Source: Mycobacterium sp. Z3061 (lineage in GTDB: Bacteria > Actinomycetota > Actinomycetes > Mycobacteriales > Mycobacteriaceae). Taken from it: 64,000 bases of DNA. The DNA lies in the NCBI RefSeq assembly GCF_031583025.1, contig NZ_CP134062.1, positions 2,914,001 to 2,978,000 of the forward strand, given 5' to 3'. This document shows, piece after piece, positions 31,242-42,900 of the stretch. The notes under the pieces were generated by a model that saw only the letters and a list, made by a program, of their open reading frames with translations, was not told the DNA's origin and searched no databases. How positions within the stretch are numbered: position 1 is the first letter of the stretch; each line of letters opens with the position of its first letter. Made by a program: the position numbers and the translations under genes.

Positions 31242-34200
31242 GCCGATGCGACTGCTTCCCCTGCCAGCTCCTCGTATAGCAGGTCGGCCAGGCTGCGCAC
31301 CGTGGTGTTGATGTTGGTGGCGGTGATCCGCACACCCGTCTCGGACTCGATGCGGGTGCGCAGCTCCTGGCTGCTCAGCGAATCCAGGCCGTACTCGGTC
31401 AGCATCTTGTCGACGTCGATGGTCCGGCGCAGAATCAGCCCGATCTGCTCGGAGACCATGCGCCGCAACCGGGCCGGCCACTCCTCCTGCGGCAGCTTGT
31501 CCAGTTCGCTGAGGAACTTGCTGTTGCCGCCGTGCTTCACGGTTGCCTTGAACGCCTCCGCGAACGGACTGTGCTGGGCGAACGCGTTCAGCCACGGCGA
31601 TCCGATGATGGGGGCGTAGCCGGTGTAGGCGCGGTTGTGCCGCAGCAGTGCCTCGAATGCGTAGGCGCCCTCCTCCGGCTGGATGGCGTCGCCGGCCGCC
31701 TCGGCGAACGAGGTGGCGCGGCCGATCTCACCCCACGGTCCCCAGGCGATCGAGGTGGCCGGCAGGCCATGGGCCCGCCGCCAGTGGGTGAAGGCGTCCA
31801 GCCAGCTGTTGGCCGCCGCATAGGCGCCCTGACCGGGTGAGCCGACCAAGGCTGCCGCCGAGGAGAACGAGCAGAACCAGTCCAGCGGCTGATCCGCTTC
31901 CATCTCTTGCAGGGCTTCATGCAGGTTCCACGCACCGTGCACCTTGGGCGCCCAGTCCCGACGGATGAGTTCCTCAGTGATGTTGGGCAACGTGGCGTCT
32001 TCGACCACGGCGGCGGCATGCAGCACCCCGCGCAGCGGCAGACCCGTTGCCGTGGCGGTGGCCACCAGCTTCTCCGCGGTACCGGCTTCGGCGATGTCGC
32101 CGCACTCCACCACCACGTCGGATCCGATCGACCGGACCAACTCGATTGTCTCCAAAGCCTTTTGGTTGGGCTGGGAGCGTGAGGTCAGGACGATCCGGCC
32201 GGCGCCGGCGCTGGCCATCTTCTCTGCCAGGAACAGGCCGAGACCGCCGAGACCGCCGGTGATGATGTAGGAACCGTCGCCCCGGAAGACCGGCGCCTGC
32301 TCGGGCGGCATCACCACGCTGCTGCGCCCGACGTGCGGGACGTCGAGCACCAGCTTGCCGGTGTGCTCGGCCGCGCTCATCACCCGGATCGCGGTGGCCG
32401 CGTCGGCCATCGGGTAGTGGGTGACTTCCGGCGTCGGCAGCACGCCGTCGGCGATCTGCTGATAGACGGTGCTCAGCAGCTCGTGCACCTGCGCCGGGTG
32501 GCTCTCGGCCATCAGGGCCAGGTCGACACCGTGGAACGCGAGGTTCTGCCGGAAGGGGAACAACTCCAGCCGGGTGTTGGAGTAGATGTCACGCTTGCCG
32601 ATCTCGATGAAGCGTCCACCGAGGGCGAGCAGCTTGATCCCGGCCTGCTGAGCGGCGCCGGTCAGCGAGTTGAGCACGATGTCCACGCCGTAGCCGTCGG
32701 TGTCGTGGCGGATCTGCTCGGCGAACTCGGTGTCGCGGGAGTCGTAGACATGCTCGATTCCCATGGCGCGCAACTTCTCCCGGCGCTCCGGGCTGCCTGC
32801 CGTGGCGAAGATCTGCGCCCCGGCGGTGCGCGCGATGGCGATGGCCGCCTGGCCGACTCCACCCGTGGCCGAGTGGATCAGCACCTTGTCCCCGGACCGG
32901 ATCCGGGCCAGGTCGGTCAGGCCGTACCAGGCGGTGGCGTACGCGGTGGTCGCCGCGGCCGCCTCGGCGTCGGTCACGCCGTGCGGGACGGCTGCCGCCA
33001 GGCGAGCGTCGCACGTGACGAAGGTCGCCCAGCACCCGTTGGTGGACAACCCGGCGACATGGTCGCCGACCTTGAGGCCGGTGACCTCAGAGCCGACCGC
33101 AGTCACCACGCCGCCGAAGTCGAGACCCAGGTCGGGGAGTCGACCGTCGAAGGTCTGGTAGCGGCCGAAGGTGGCCAGTACGTCGGCGAAGTTGATGCTG
33201 GACGCGCTGACCGCGACCTCGATCTCATTCGGCCCCGGCGGCACCCGGTCGAACGCGGCGAACTCCAGCGTCTCCAGGTCCCCGGGAGTACGGATCTGCA
33301 GGCGCATGCCGGCGTCGGCGTGATCGACGACGGTGGACCGGCGCTCCTCGGGCTGCAGGGGAGTGGGCAGCATCCGCGCGGTGTACCACTCGTCGTTGCG
33401 CCACGCGGTCTCGTCCTCAGCGGTGTTCTGCAGCAACTGCCGCGCCACATGGTCGGCGCCCTGTTCGCCAAGGTCGTTCGGCACGTCGATGTAGCTGACC
33501 TTCAGCTGCGGGTTCTCCGAGCTGATCACCCGTAGCAGGCCACGCAGGCCGCCCTGTTCGAGGTTGGCCTGGTCCTCGGGCAGCACTGTCTGGGCATTGC
33601 GCGTCAACGCATACAGCCGCGGCGGAGAGCCCAGCAGGTCCGGCAGCTCCCGGGCGATGCGCACCACGTGCTCGACGTACTGCCCGCCCCGGTCGCCGGA
33701 CTCGTTGACGGCGTTCTGCTGCGGCGCGGTGACCAGCACCACCCCGTGGAACGCGCCCTCCTGCAGTTGCGTGCGCAGCTGCTCGGCGTGCGCGGCGTGG
33801 TCGCCGCCGAACGGCCAGAACAGCGTGGTCGCCTGCGCATCGTGCACCTTCAGCGCGTCGGTCAACGCCGTCGCCGTCAGGTCGGCGGCATCGGAGGTGG
33901 TGACCAGCAGCCAGTTGCCTGGTTCGGTGACCGTGGCGTCGGGCAGCTCGCGCGGTTGCCACTCGACGGTCAGCAGCCGCTCGCCCAGGACGCGGTCGCG
34001 CTCGCTGTCCGGGGAAGCCCCGGTGCCCAGCTGCAGGCCACGCACCGTCATCAGGACGGTGCCGTTCTCGTCGACGATGTCCAGGTCGGCTTCCACGCCG
34101 CCGGCGCCGCACGCGGTCACCGTCGCGTAGCAGTAACGCGCGTGCCGTGCCGAGCCGTAGGCGCGCAGCCTGCGGATGCTCAACGGCAGCAGCAGGCCAC

Positions 34201-37200
34201 CGTTGAGGGCGCTGCCCACACTGGGATGGGCGGCGACCGCCTGGAAGCAGGCATCCAGCAGCGCCGGGTGAACCAGGCCGTAAGTACCCTGCTGCGGCCG
34301 CAGCGGACCCGGCAGCGAAACCTCCGCCAGTACCGTGTTGCCGGCGTTCTCGGCGATGTGCGCCCCGCCGAGACCCGCGAATGCCGGTCCCAGCCGGTGG
34401 CCGCGCCTGTCCATCCACTTGCGGATGTCGTCGCCGTCCACCGGGCGCGGGTGGTTTGCCAGCAGCTCGCCCAGGTTCAGGGCGGATGGCTGGTCCGCCG
34501 GGTCGGCCGCATGCAGCACCGCCGTGGCCTGCCGCTCGTAGCGGCCTTCGCGGTTGCTCTCCACAGTGAAGTCGACGACGTCGGGGCCCTGGAATGTCGC
34601 GGTGATGCCGACCGGCGTCTGCTTGTCCAGCGGCAGCGACTGCTCGAAGCGCAGGTCGCGCACCTCCACCGCCTCGCCGAGGACGGTGCGGGCCGCGACC
34701 AGCGCCATCTCGCAGTAGGCGGCGCCGGGCAGCACGTCGGCGTTCCGGATCTGGTGGTCACCCAGCCAGGGCAGCGCGTCGGTGCCGACCTCGCCCTGCC
34801 ACACGTGGCGCTCCGGTTCCTCGGGAAGCCGCACGTGCACGCCCATCAGGGGATGCGCGGGCACCAGCGCGCTGCGGCGCGCCACCGAGTCCAGACCGCT
34901 GGTGGCCAGGAACAGCGACCGCTGACTCCAGGTCGGCAGCGGCGCGTCCAGCAGGCGTCCGTCAGGGTAGAGCACGGCCCAATCGAGAGCGGCGCCCGCG
35001 GCATACAGGTCACCCAGCAGCCCGCGCAGGCCGTGCGGCAGTGGCTGCTCGCGGCGCATGCTCGCCAGCGCGGCGGCCGCCTTGTCCAGGCTGCGCGCGG
35101 TCTGGTCCACGGCGTTCGTCAGCAGCGGGTGCGGGGACAACTCGGTGAACACCCGGAAGTCATCCTCCAGCGCGGCCTGGACCGCGGCGGCGAAGCGCAC
35201 GGTGTGGCGCAGGTTGTCGGCCCAGTAGCCGGCGTCGCAGTAGGGTTCCTCGCGCGGGTCGAACGAGGTGGCCGAGTAGTAGGGCACCGCCGGCTCCAGC
35301 GGCTCGATGTCGGCCAGCACCTCGTAGAGCTCGTCGAGGATCGGGTCGACCTGCGGCGAGTGCGAGGCGACGTCCACGGCCACCTCGCGGGCCATCACGC
35401 CGCGTTCTTCCCAGGCGGCGACCAGGTCGCGTACGGACTGGGTGTCGCCGCCGATCACGGTGGACTGCGGCGAGGCCACCACCGCCACCACGACGTCGCT
35501 GACACCGCGCGCCACCAGCTGGGTGATCACTTCCTCGGCGGGCAACTCCACCGATGCCATGGCGCCGGCGCCGGAGATGCGGGTCATCAGCTTGGAGCGC
35601 CGGCAGATCACCTTGACACCGTCTTCCAGCGACAACGCGCCGGCGACGACGGATGCGGCGGACTCGCCCAGCGAGTGCCCGATGACCGCACCGGGGTTGG
35701 CGCCGTAGGACTTCATCGCCGCGGCCAGTGCCACCTGCATGGCGAAGATCGTTGGTTGCACGCGGTCGATCCCGGTCACCTTCTCCGGCGCGGTCATCGC
35801 CTCGGTGACCGAGAAGCCGGACTCCGCGGCGATCAGCGGCTCGATCTTGGCGACCTTGGCGGCGAACACCGGCTCGGTGGCCAGCAGGTCCTTGCCCATC
35901 TCGGCCCACTGCGATCCCTGCCCGGAGAACACCCAGACCGGGCCCTTGTCGTCCTGCCCGGTGGCCGCCGGGTAGGGCACCTCGCCCCTGGCGACCGCAC
36001 GCAGTCCCTCGACCAGCTGCGCACGGCTGTCGGCCAGGACGGTGGCGCGCACCGCGCGCGGGGTACGCCGGCGGGCCAGCGTGTAGGCCAGGTCCCGGAC
36101 GTCCAGCTCCTTCTGGGCCTCCACCCAGTCGGCCAGCCGGGTCGCCGTCTGATGCAACCCGCCTTCGGAGCTCGCCGAGATCGGGAAGATCAGTACACCC
36201 TGCAGGGCGGTGGCCCCGTCGGGCTCGACGGTCTTGGGCGACTGCGGCTCCGGTGCCTGTTCGATCACGGCGTGCACGTTGGTGCCCGAGAATCCGTACG
36301 ACGACACCGCAGCCCGGCGCGGTGCCGCGTCATCACCGCCGGGCCACGGCGTATTGTCCTGTGGGACAAAGAGATTGGTTTCGATCTCGGCGAACTTCTC
36401 CGGCAGCTTGGTGAAATGCAGGTTCTGCGGGATCACGCCGTGCTGCACCGCCAGCACCGCTTTCATCATGCCCAGCGCGCCGGCCGCCGACTGGGTGTGG
36501 CCGAAGTTGGTCTTCACCGACGCCAGCGCGCACGGTCGGGTGGTGCCGTAAACCTCGGCGAGGCTGGCGTATTCGATGGGGTCGCCGATCGGCGTGCCGG
36601 TGCCGTGTGCTTCGACCATGCCGATGGTGGTCGGGTCGACGTCGCCGGCGGCCAGCGCCGCGCGGTACGCCGCGACCTGCGCGGGCAGCGACGGCGTCAC
36701 GATGTTGACGGTGCGGCCGTCCTGGTTGGCCGCGGTGCCGCGGATCACCGCCAGGATCCGGTCACCGTCGCGCTGGGCATCCTCGAGGCGCTTGAGCAGC
36801 AGCATGACCGCGCCCTCGCCCGATACGAAGCCGTCGGCGTTCACATCGAACGCGTGGCAATGCCCGGTGGCGGACAACATTCCGATGGCCGAACCCGACG
36901 CGGCCTTGCGCGGCTCCAGCGTCACCGAAGCGCCGCCGGCCAGCGCGATGTCACTCTCGCCGTCGTGCAGGCTCTGGCATGCCAGGTGGATGGCCGACAG
37001 GCCTGACGAGCACGCGGTGTCAACGGTCATCGCCGGACCGCTCAGGCCCATTGCGTAGGAGACCCGGCCGGACCCCATCGCGAAACTGTTGCCCATGTAG
37101 CCGTAAGGGCCGCTCAGGGTGTCGGCATCGGCATGCATGAACAGGTAGTCGTCGTGCATCAGCCCGACGAAAACGCCGGTCTGGACGGCGGCCAGCGCAT

Positions 37201-37543
37201 CGCGGGTGAGGCCGGCGTGTTCCATGGCCTCCCAGGACGTCTGCAGCAGCAGGCGGTGCTGCGGGTCCATCTCGGTCGCTTCGCGCTCGGTGATGCCGAA
37301 GAACTCCGGGTCGAAGTCGGCGACGTCGTCCAGGAAAGCGCCCCATTTACAGACCGTCCGGCCCGGGACGCCGGGCTCTGGGTCGTAGAACTCCTCGACG
37401 TCCCAGCGGTGGGAGGGAACCTCGGTGACGAAGTCGTCGCCGCGTAGCAACGCTTCCCACAACCGCTCCGGGGAGTCGATGCCTCCCGGCAGTCTGCACG
37501 CCATACCGATGACGGCAACCGGAGTGACACCCGTCCTGTCCAC
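31238..37543 (-). CDS. pks5: Mas/Pks5-type iterative type I polyketide synthase (pks-1)
   Basis: I set the start at GTG 37543 ([13 protein letters not shown]) because GGAGAGG lies about 8 bases upstream and it aligns with the MDKTR and MEKAR starts of the other two copies, giving 2,101 residues. Domains: KS with Cys near 177 (DTACSSG), His in [10 protein letters not shown] and in NFGHTQS; AT with GHSLGES near 625 and VASH, the methylmalonyl-type motif of Mas; DH with [16 protein letters not shown] near 927; ER with [11 protein letters not shown] near 1558; KR with [10 protein letters not shown] near 1759 and Ser-Tyr-Asn near 1904; ACP with LDSLSS near 2052. Mas-like enzymes extend a fatty acyl starter with methylmalonyl-CoA to make multimethyl-branched acids. 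It is the copy in the M. tuberculosis pks5 position, coupled to the GT1 gene. Confidence 0.95.
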   Translation of the reverse strand: MDRTGVTPVAVIGMACRLPGGIDSPERLWEALLRGDDFVTEVPSHRWDVEEFYDPEPGVPGRTVCKWGAFLDDVADFDPEFFGITEREATEMDPQHRLLLQTSWEAMEHAGLTRDALAAVQTGVFVGLMHDDYLFMHADADTLSGPYGYMGNSFAMGSGRVSYAMGLSGPAMTVDTACSSGLSAIHLACQSLHDGESDIALAGGASVTLEPRKAASGSAIGMLSATGHCHAFDVNADGFVSGEGAVMLLLKRLEDAQRDGDRILAVIRGTAANQDGRTVNIVTPSLPAQVAAYRAALAAGDVDPTTIGMVEAHGTGTPIGDPIEYASLAEVYGTTRPCALASVKTNFGHTQSAAGALGMMKAVLAVQHGVIPQNLHFTKLPEKFAEIETNLFVPQDNTPWPGGDDAAPRRAAVSSYGFSGTNVHAVIEQAPEPQSPKTVEPDGATALQGVLIFPISASSEGGLHQTATRLADWVEAQKELDVRDLAYTLARRRTPRAVRATVLADSRAQLVEGLRAVARGEVPYPAATGQDDKGPVWVFSGQGSQWAEMGKDLLATEPVFAAKVAKIEPLIAAESGFSVTEAMTAPEKVTGIDRVQPTIFAMQVALAAAMKSYGANPGAVIGHSLGESAASVVAGALSLEDGVKVICRRSKLMTRISGAGAMASVELPAEEVITQLVARGVSDVVVAVVASPQSTVIGGDTQSVRDLVAAWEERGVMAREVAVDVASHSPQVDPILDELYEVLADIEPLEPAVPYYSATSFDPREEPYCDAGYWADNLRHTVRFAAAVQAALEDDFRVFTELSPHPLLTNAVDQTARSLDKAAAALASMRREQPLPHGLRGLLGDLYAAGAALDWAVLYPDGRLLDAPLPTWSQRSLFLATSGLDSVARRSALVPAHPLMGVHVRLPEEPERHVWQGEVGTDALPWLGDHQIRNADVLPGAAYCEMALVAARTVLGEAVEVRDLRFEQSLPLDKQTPVGITATFQGPDVVDFTVESNREGRYERQATAVLHAADPADQPSALNLGELLANHPRPVDGDDIRKWMDRRGHRLGPAFAGLGGAHIAENAGNTVLAEVSLPGPLRPQQGTYGLVHPALLDACFQAVAAHPSVGSALNGGLLLPLSIRRLRAYGSARHARYCYATVTACGAGGVEADLDIVDENGTVLMTVRGLQLGTGASPDSERDRVLGERLLTVEWQPRELPDATVTEPGNWLLVTTSDAADLTATALTDALKVHDAQATTLFWPFGGDHAAHAEQLRTQLQEGAFHGVVLVTAPQQNAVNESGDRGGQYVEHVVRIARELPDLLGSPPRLYALTRNAQTVLPEDQANLEQGGLRGLLRVISSENPQLKVSYIDVPNDLGEQGADHVARQLLQNTAEDETAWRNDEWYTARMLPTPLQPEERRSTVVDHADAGMRLQIRTPGDLETLEFAAFDRVPPGPNEIEVAVSASSINFADVLATFGRYQTFDGRLPDLGLDFGGVVTAVGSEVTGLKVGDHVAGLSTNGCWATFVTCDARLAAAVPHGVTDAEAAAATTAYATAWYGLTDLARIRSGDKVLIHSATGGVGQAAIAIARTAGAQIFATAGSPERREKLRAMGIEHVYDSRDTEFAEQIRHDTDGYGVDIVLNSLTGAAQQAGIKLLALGGRFIEIGKRDIYSNTRLELFPFRQNLAFHGVDLALMAESHPAQVHELLSTVYQQIADGVLPTPEVTHYPMADAATAIRVMSAAEHTGKLVLDVPHVGRSSVVMPPEQAPVFRGDGSYIITGGLGGLGLFLAEKMASAGAGRIVLTSRSQPNQKALETIELVRSIGSDVVVECGDIAEAGTAEKLVATATATGLPLRGVLHAAAVVEDATLPNITEELIRRDWAPKVHGAWNLHEALQEMEADQPLDWFCSFSSAAALVGSPGQGAYAAANSWLDAFTHWRRAHGLPATSIAWGPWGEIGRATSFAEAAGDAIQPEEGAYAFEALLRHNRAYTGYAPIIGSPWLNAFAQHSPFAEAFKATVKHGGNSKFLSELDKLPQEEWPARLRRMVSEQIGLILRRTIDVDKMLTEYGLDSLSSQELRTRIESETGVRITATNINTTVRSLADLLYEELAGEAVASA

Positions 37544-37741
37544 GTCTTTCACCTCTCCATACCCCGCGCGTACCACCGAGCTTCGGTTCAGCTTTTCCCA
37601 GCGATCAGCTCGAATCTCATTCGCTTGCGGGGCGCCGCTGCGCTGCGCGAGCGAGCGAACCCGTCGACCAAGCCCTGCCCCCGCGCCGAAGCCAACCTCA
37701 CATTCGTGAGGTGATCGCAGCGTATCCGGTTTGCTCGGTCG

Positions 37742-37788
37742 ATGTGGAAAAATCGTGCAGACGTACAAGAATTGTGCGTATCTTCACG
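37742..37788 (-). promoter_or_regulatory. Conserved pks upstream box, pks-1 copy
   Basis: A 31-bp box (37742-37772) shares 27 of 31 bases with boxes upstream of pks-2 and pks-3; the core halves are AAAAATCGTGC and ACGTACAA. Read in the transcription direction it offers TTGTAC as a -35-like hexamer, with a T-rich spacer. It lies 199 bases from the pks-1 start. A weak CRP-like half-site pair, TGTGC-N6-TCACG (37773-37788), lies directly beside it, 10 bp closer to the box than in the other two copies. Confidence 0.5.
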
Positions 37789-38363
37789 CGGCCGCCGGGA
37801 GCCGCTCGGCCACCGCGGCCGAGTCGGGCGACGCGTCGAAATCGGCGGGCTGCGTGCCTGGCGCGGGCGGGTCCGACAGCATCCCGCAACGCTGCCTGAC
37901 GGCTCAAAATCGCTGGTAGACAGCGTAAGATCCGCGATCTGGCGCGCCTCAGGGCCGTCCCGGAGTGTGGTTCGGCGCCTCGCACGCGAGCGCCCGCGCC
38001 GCCGGTCGAAGCGGGTCCTCGGGCCTTGACTTCACGGAGGTCGGCTCCGGCGTCACACCTCTGTTCGTAAGGAGGGACAGCCGAGCGGACCCGTCCGGAA
38101 AACGTAGCTACCGGGTAGTTGTGCGGGCGTACGGCAGACGCCGATCGGGCTGGTGGAGGCGGGCGGAGTTGAGCGGATTTTGCGAAACCGCCCACGCGCC
38201 TCCCCGCGGCGGCATACACTTCGGTTCTCAGTACCGCAGCCTGGCGGCAGGCGCGGCGCTACTACGGGATTGTTGCTGAGGTTTCTCTCGAAGCTCGCGG
38301 CATTTCTATTTTTGTGCGTGCGATTCGGCTTATTCTGGCGCTCGAATGCGGCTCTGTTGCACA
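37789..38363. other. Intergenic region between pks-1 promoter and papA terminator
   Basis: About 575 bases without a credible gene. Short open frames on both strands are Arg/Pro-rich with no ribosome site or recognisable domain. A small 7-bp hairpin (CTCGGCC/GGCCGAG) lies at 37805-37823. I see no insertion element or RNA gene. The base composition is a little less GC-rich near 38280-38340. Confidence 0.5.
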
Positions 38364-38427
38364 CCCTTTTCGTTTTGCGGCCCCGCCATTCGGATCACTC
38401 CGAAGGACGGGGCCGCAAAACAAAGGG
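38364..38427 (-). terminator. Strong hairpin directly after papA
   Basis: GTTTTGCGGCCCCG (38372-38385) pairs perfectly with 38408-38421 across a 22-base loop. The stem can be extended, past a two-base bulge, by CCCTTT/AAAGGG. It begins one base from the papA stop, so it should end the pks-2-papA transcript and insulate pks-1. Confidence 0.7.
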
Positions 38428-39873
38428 CTATTGCGCCAGCTGAACAGCGGCCTTTGCGTACTGACCCTCGCAGGCGCGCGCGAACACCGACTTGAGAACC
38501 TCGAGGTAACGAGTCACCGATTCGCGAGCGACCGGGTTGTTCGGGAAGTTCACCATGATGGAAACCTCGTCGAAAAGCCGGATCACCGAGAAGTACAGAT
38601 AAGCGGGGTTCCGGCCGTCGTTGTAAGCCGTCGCATTTGCACCCTTCAAAGCGGTGGCGACCACTGCGGAAAGGGGCGGCAGGCCGGCGTCCATGTAGTT
38701 CGTCATGAAGAACTGCGATGAATTCCGCTTGAGCCAGGGCGCCAATTCCAGAACACGCTCGTACGGCACGTTCGCCATATCCATGTTGTCGTCGAATGAC
38801 GCCTGAGTGGAGCGAGCTGTCTCTTCGAAGGAATTCGGGTCGATGGCGACGGTGAAAGGCACCGCACCGGTGAACCAGCCCATCGACAGGTACTCCTCGG
38901 GGGAATTCCGCTTGTCGACCGGAGTCATGCCGTTGTACGTTTCCTGGCCGGTCAATTCGTAGTGCGCCAATGCGACGCAGCCGAACAGGCCGCCGCTGAA
39001 GCGGGCGTTCGCCGCCATGCAGGTGGCCTCGAACTTGGCCGTTTGCTGCGGGGTCATCAACTTCTCGATCATGATGTCGCCACCGCACGCGTGCGACTGC
39101 TCACCCAGCGGCAACGGGAACTCCGGCAGGCCGCCTCCGTTGTTCTCGGCGAAGTCGATCCATTTGCGGACCTCGGGAGTGTCCAGCGTCGCTTCGGCCG
39201 AGATCTTCGCCTCACGAAGGCAGAAATTGTCGTGGCTGCCCGGCTCCGGCATGACCAGAGGCGGTTTGCCCTCGAGCAATGCGCGGTAGTTGGTCAGGAT
39301 TTCGACGTAGAGCGAGGAAACCACGGCCGGGTCGCAATGCAGGTGGTCGACGATCGCGAACAGCGAGCAGTGGTTCTCGTGCTGAATCAGACCGAAGCGG
39401 AAGCAGTCCCATTCCAGCGGCGGCGGCGTGGAGACAACCAGTTCGCGCCATTCCGCCTGTGTCATTTCGCCATGCTGGACCGGAGCCAGTTGAATGTCGC
39501 GCGGGTTTTGAATCTTGTGCCGAACAATGTCCTTCGGGCCGTTGTATTCGAACCAGCTGCGGTACGTTTCGTGCCGCCGCGCGTGCGCATTGATGACGTG
39601 CGTCATGGTCCGGATATCGCACTTGCCCGGAATCTCCCAGGAGCCCATTACGAGCCGGGAGTAATCGAGGCCACGTTCACCGAATTCCACATAACCGCGC
39701 AAATGGCCGGCCTGCATGGAACTGGGCGGCACATCTACCACCGGCGCTTTTGCGGCTTTCGCACGTGATGCCGGCGTTGGCTGCCAGGTGACAACCGAAC
39801 CTGGGCCGGGCTCCCAGTCGTAGACGATTCCTACGCCGAGAGTGACGTCTGCTGATCCCCCGCCTATGATCAC
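38428..39873 (-). CDS. papA4: PapA-type polyketide-associated acyltransferase (PapA3/PapA4-like)
   Basis: GTG 39873 follows an excellent ribosome site (GAGGAGGAAGC), giving 481 residues; ten more in-frame codons upstream are not needed. The catalytic HxxxD of the condensation-like fold is HLHCD near residue 180 (VDHLHCDPAVV). Other PapA hallmarks are the VVTWQPTPAS N terminus, RSWFEYNG, EWDCFRFG and the LSMGWFTGAVPF segment. PapA proteins move a Pks-bound acyl chain onto trehalose or a related sugar. The gene follows pks-2 after 55 bases and is probably co-transcribed with it. The symbol is by position; PapA3 and PapA4 cannot be separated with certainty here. Confidence 0.92.
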   Translation of the reverse strand: MIIGGGSADVTLGVGIVYDWEPGPGSVVTWQPTPASRAKAAKAPVVDVPPSSMQAGHLRGYVEFGERGLDYSRLVMGSWEIPGKCDIRTMTHVINAHARRHETYRSWFEYNGPKDIVRHKIQNPRDIQLAPVQHGEMTQAEWRELVVSTPPPLEWDCFRFGLIQHENHCSLFAIVDHLHCDPAVVSSLYVEILTNYRALLEGKPPLVMPEPGSHDNFCLREAKISAEATLDTPEVRKWIDFAENNGGGLPEFPLPLGEQSHACGGDIMIEKLMTPQQTAKFEATCMAANARFSGGLFGCVALAHYELTGQETYNGMTPVDKRNSPEEYLSMGWFTGAVPFTVAIDPNSFEETARSTQASFDDNMDMANVPYERVLELAPWLKRNSSQFFMTNYMDAGLPPLSAVVATALKGANATAYNDGRNPAYLYFSVIRLFDEVSIMVNFPNNPVARESVTRYLEVLKSVFARACEGQYAKAAVQLAQ

Positions 39874-39928
39874 GCTTCCTCCTCGATTTCTGCCGACTGC
39901 CAAGCAGCGGCGCTTGGTCTTTTCTACC

Positions 39929-42900
39929 TCATACAGGTGTTGCTGCGTCGCCTTTTGACGTCAATTGCTCGTAAAGGTGATCTGCCAAGCCCCGAACGGT
40001 CGTGATGTCGGTTGTCGTGACGCGGATCTTCACCTCTGACTCGATATGGGTGCGCAGTTCCAGGTTGCCCAGCGAGTCCATGCCGAACTCGGAAATCGGC
40101 CGGTCGACGTCGACGGACCGGCGCAGAATCAGGCCCACTTGCTCGGAGATCATCCGGCGCAGCCGGGCCGGCCATTCCTCGCGGTCCAGCTCGGCGAGTT
40201 CGGCCAAAAACTTGCTGCCGCCCGACCGGCCCTTGCCGGCGGACTTGAACGCCTCAGCGAACGGAGTGCGCTGAGCGAAGGCGGTGAGCCAGGCCGACCC
40301 GATGACCGGGGCGTAGCCGGTGTACGGCCGGTTGTGCCGCAACAGTGCCTCGAAGGCGTAGGCGCCTTCCTCCGGCTCGATCGCGTCGCCCGAGGTCTCG
40401 GCGAAGTCGGTGCCGCGGCCGATCTCGGCCCAGGCTCCCCAGGCGATCGAGGTGGCCGGTAGCCCCTGGGCGCGCCGCCACAGGGTGAAGGCGTCCAGCC
40501 AGCTGTTGGCCGCGGCATATGCTCCCTGCCCCGGTGATCCGGCCAGCGCTGCCGCAGAGGAGAAGGAGCAGAACCAGTCGAGTTCGTGTCCCTGGGTCGC
40601 TTCGTGCAGATGCCACGCGCCGCGCACCTTGGGCGCCCAGTCGCGCTCGATGAGTTCCTCGGTGATGTTGGGCAACGTCGCGTCCTCGACCACCGCGGCT
40701 CCGTGCAGCACGCCGCGCAGCGGCAGGCCGGTGGCGGTGGCGGCGGACACCAGCCGCTGTGCGGTGCCGGGTTCGGCGATGTCGCCGCATTCCACGACGA
40801 CATCGGCGCCGATGGAGCGGATCATCGCGATGGTCTCCAGCGCCTTCTGGCTGGGCTGCGAGCGCGAGCTGAGCACGATGCGGCCTGCCCCCGCGCCGGC
40901 GATCTTCTCGGCCAGGAATAGTCCCAGACCCCCGAGGCCACCGGTGATGATGTATGAGCTGTCGCCGCGGAACACCTGGGCCTGCTCGGGCGGAAGCACG
41001 ACGCTGCTGCGGCCCGCGTGCGGGACGTCGAGGATCAGCTTGCCGGTGTGCTCGGCCGCACCCATGATCCGGACTGCGGTCGCCGCCTCGGCCAACGGGT
41101 AGTGGGTGGCCTCGGGCATCGGCAGCACGCCGCTTGCGGTCTTTTCGTAAACCTTCTCGAGCAGTCCCCGGACCTGGGCGGGATGCGTCCGGGACATCAA
41201 TGCCAGGTCGACGCCGAAGAAGGCGAGATTCTGCCGGAACGGGAACAGGCCCACCTTGGTGTCCTGGTAGATGTCCAGCTTGCCGATCTCGACGAACCGT
41301 CCGCCCATCGCCAGCAGCCGGATCCCGGCCAGTTGCGCCGCTCCGGTCACCGAGTTCAGCACGATGTCGACGCCGTAGCCGTCGGTGTCACGGCGGATCT
41401 GCTCGGCGAACTCGGTGCTGCGGGAGTCATAGACGTGCTCGATACCCATGTCGCGCAGAATCTGCCGCCGCTGCTCGCTCCCGGCGGTGGCGAAGATCTC
41501 GGCGCCGGCGGCGCGCGCGATCGCGATGGCGGCCTGGCCCACCCCGCCGGTGCCGGAGTGGATGAGCACCTTGTCGCCGGAGCGGATCCGGGCCAGCTCC
41601 TCGAGGCCGTACCAGGCGGTGGCCGAGGCGGTGGTGACTGCCGCGGCCTGGGCGTCGGTCAGCCCGGCGGGCAACGTGGCGGCCAGGCCAGCGTCACACG
41701 TGACGAAAGTTGACCAGCAGCCGTCCGGGGACAGGCCGCCCACATGGTCGCCTACCTTGTGGTCGGTGACGCCGGAACCGACCGCGGTCACCACGCCCGC
41801 GAAATCGAGGCCGAGTGGCGGCTGCTTGCCGTCGAAGGTCGGGCAACGCCCGTACGCCGCCAGCACGTCGGCGAAGTTGATGCTGGCCGCGCTGACCGCG
41901 ACCTCGATCTCGTTCGGGCCCGGTGGCACCCGGTCGAAGGCGGTGAACTCCATGGTCTGCAGGTCACCGGGGACACGGACCTGCAGCCGCATGCCCCCCT
42001 CCTGGTGGTCGATGACGGTGTTGCGGCGTTCTTCGGGCCGCAGCGGAGTCGGGTACAGGCGTGCGGTGTACCACTGGTCGTCGCGCCAGGCGGTCTCGTC
42101 TTCGTCGGTGGCCAGCAACAGTTGGCGCGCCACATTCTCGGCGCTCTGGTCGCCAAGCTCGCTTGGCAGGTCGACGTAGCTGACCTTCAGGTGCGGGTGC
42201 TCGGCACCGATCACCCGCAACAGACCGCGCAGCCCACCCTGCTCGAGGTTGGGGGAGTCGTCGGCCAGCACCGTCTGGGCGTTGCGGGTCACCACGTACA
42301 GCCGTGGCGATTGGCCTACCAGTTCGGGCAGTTCGCGGGCGATGCGAACCGCCAGCTTGACGTACTCCTGGCCGCGGTCGATCGCATCCTCATCCGTACC
42401 GCTTTGCCGTTCGGTGAGCACGACTAAACCTGAGAAGCCGCCGGATTCGAATTGAGCGCGCAGCCGCGCCGCCGCGGCGTCGTGGTCACCATGCAGCGGC
42501 CAGGACATCGTGGTGCTCTGTGCGTCGTGCATCTTCAGGGCGTCGGTCAGCTGGGTGGCCACCATGTCGGTGGTTTCCGCGGTGCTGATCAGCAGCCAGT
42601 TGCCGGGCTCGGTCACCGTCTTCTCGGGCAGTTCGTGCTGCTGCCATTCGATGGTCAGTAGTCGCTCGCCAAGGACGCGGTCGCGTTCGCTGTTCTGGGA
42701 GACGCCGGTGCCCATCTGCAGGCCGCGCACCGCCAGCAGCACGGTGCCGTGTTCGTCGAGGACGTCGATGTCCGCGGTCACCCCGGTGCCGTCCGGGGTC
42801 ACCGTGGTCAGGCAGTAGTGGGCGTTGCGGGCCGGACCGTAGGAGCGGATCCGGCTGACGCCCAACGGCAGAAGCAGGCCGCCGTTACCGACGGTGCGGA

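Noticed and set aside
29994..31595. A longer 533-codon reading of the GT1 gene extending into pks-1.
   Set aside because: The extra N-terminal part is an out-of-frame reading of the pks-1 ACP region; the GT1 family start is at GTG 31241.
37544..37768. An N-terminal extension of pks-1 by 75 residues.
   Set aside because: The extension is Arg-rich, has no family match, runs through the conserved upstream box, and is absent from the aligned pks-2 and pks-3 starts.
38053..38364. A 103-codon minus-strand ORF between papA and pks-1.
   Set aside because: No ribosome site, Arg/Pro-rich composition, no recognised domain, and it lies beyond a strong terminator hairpin.
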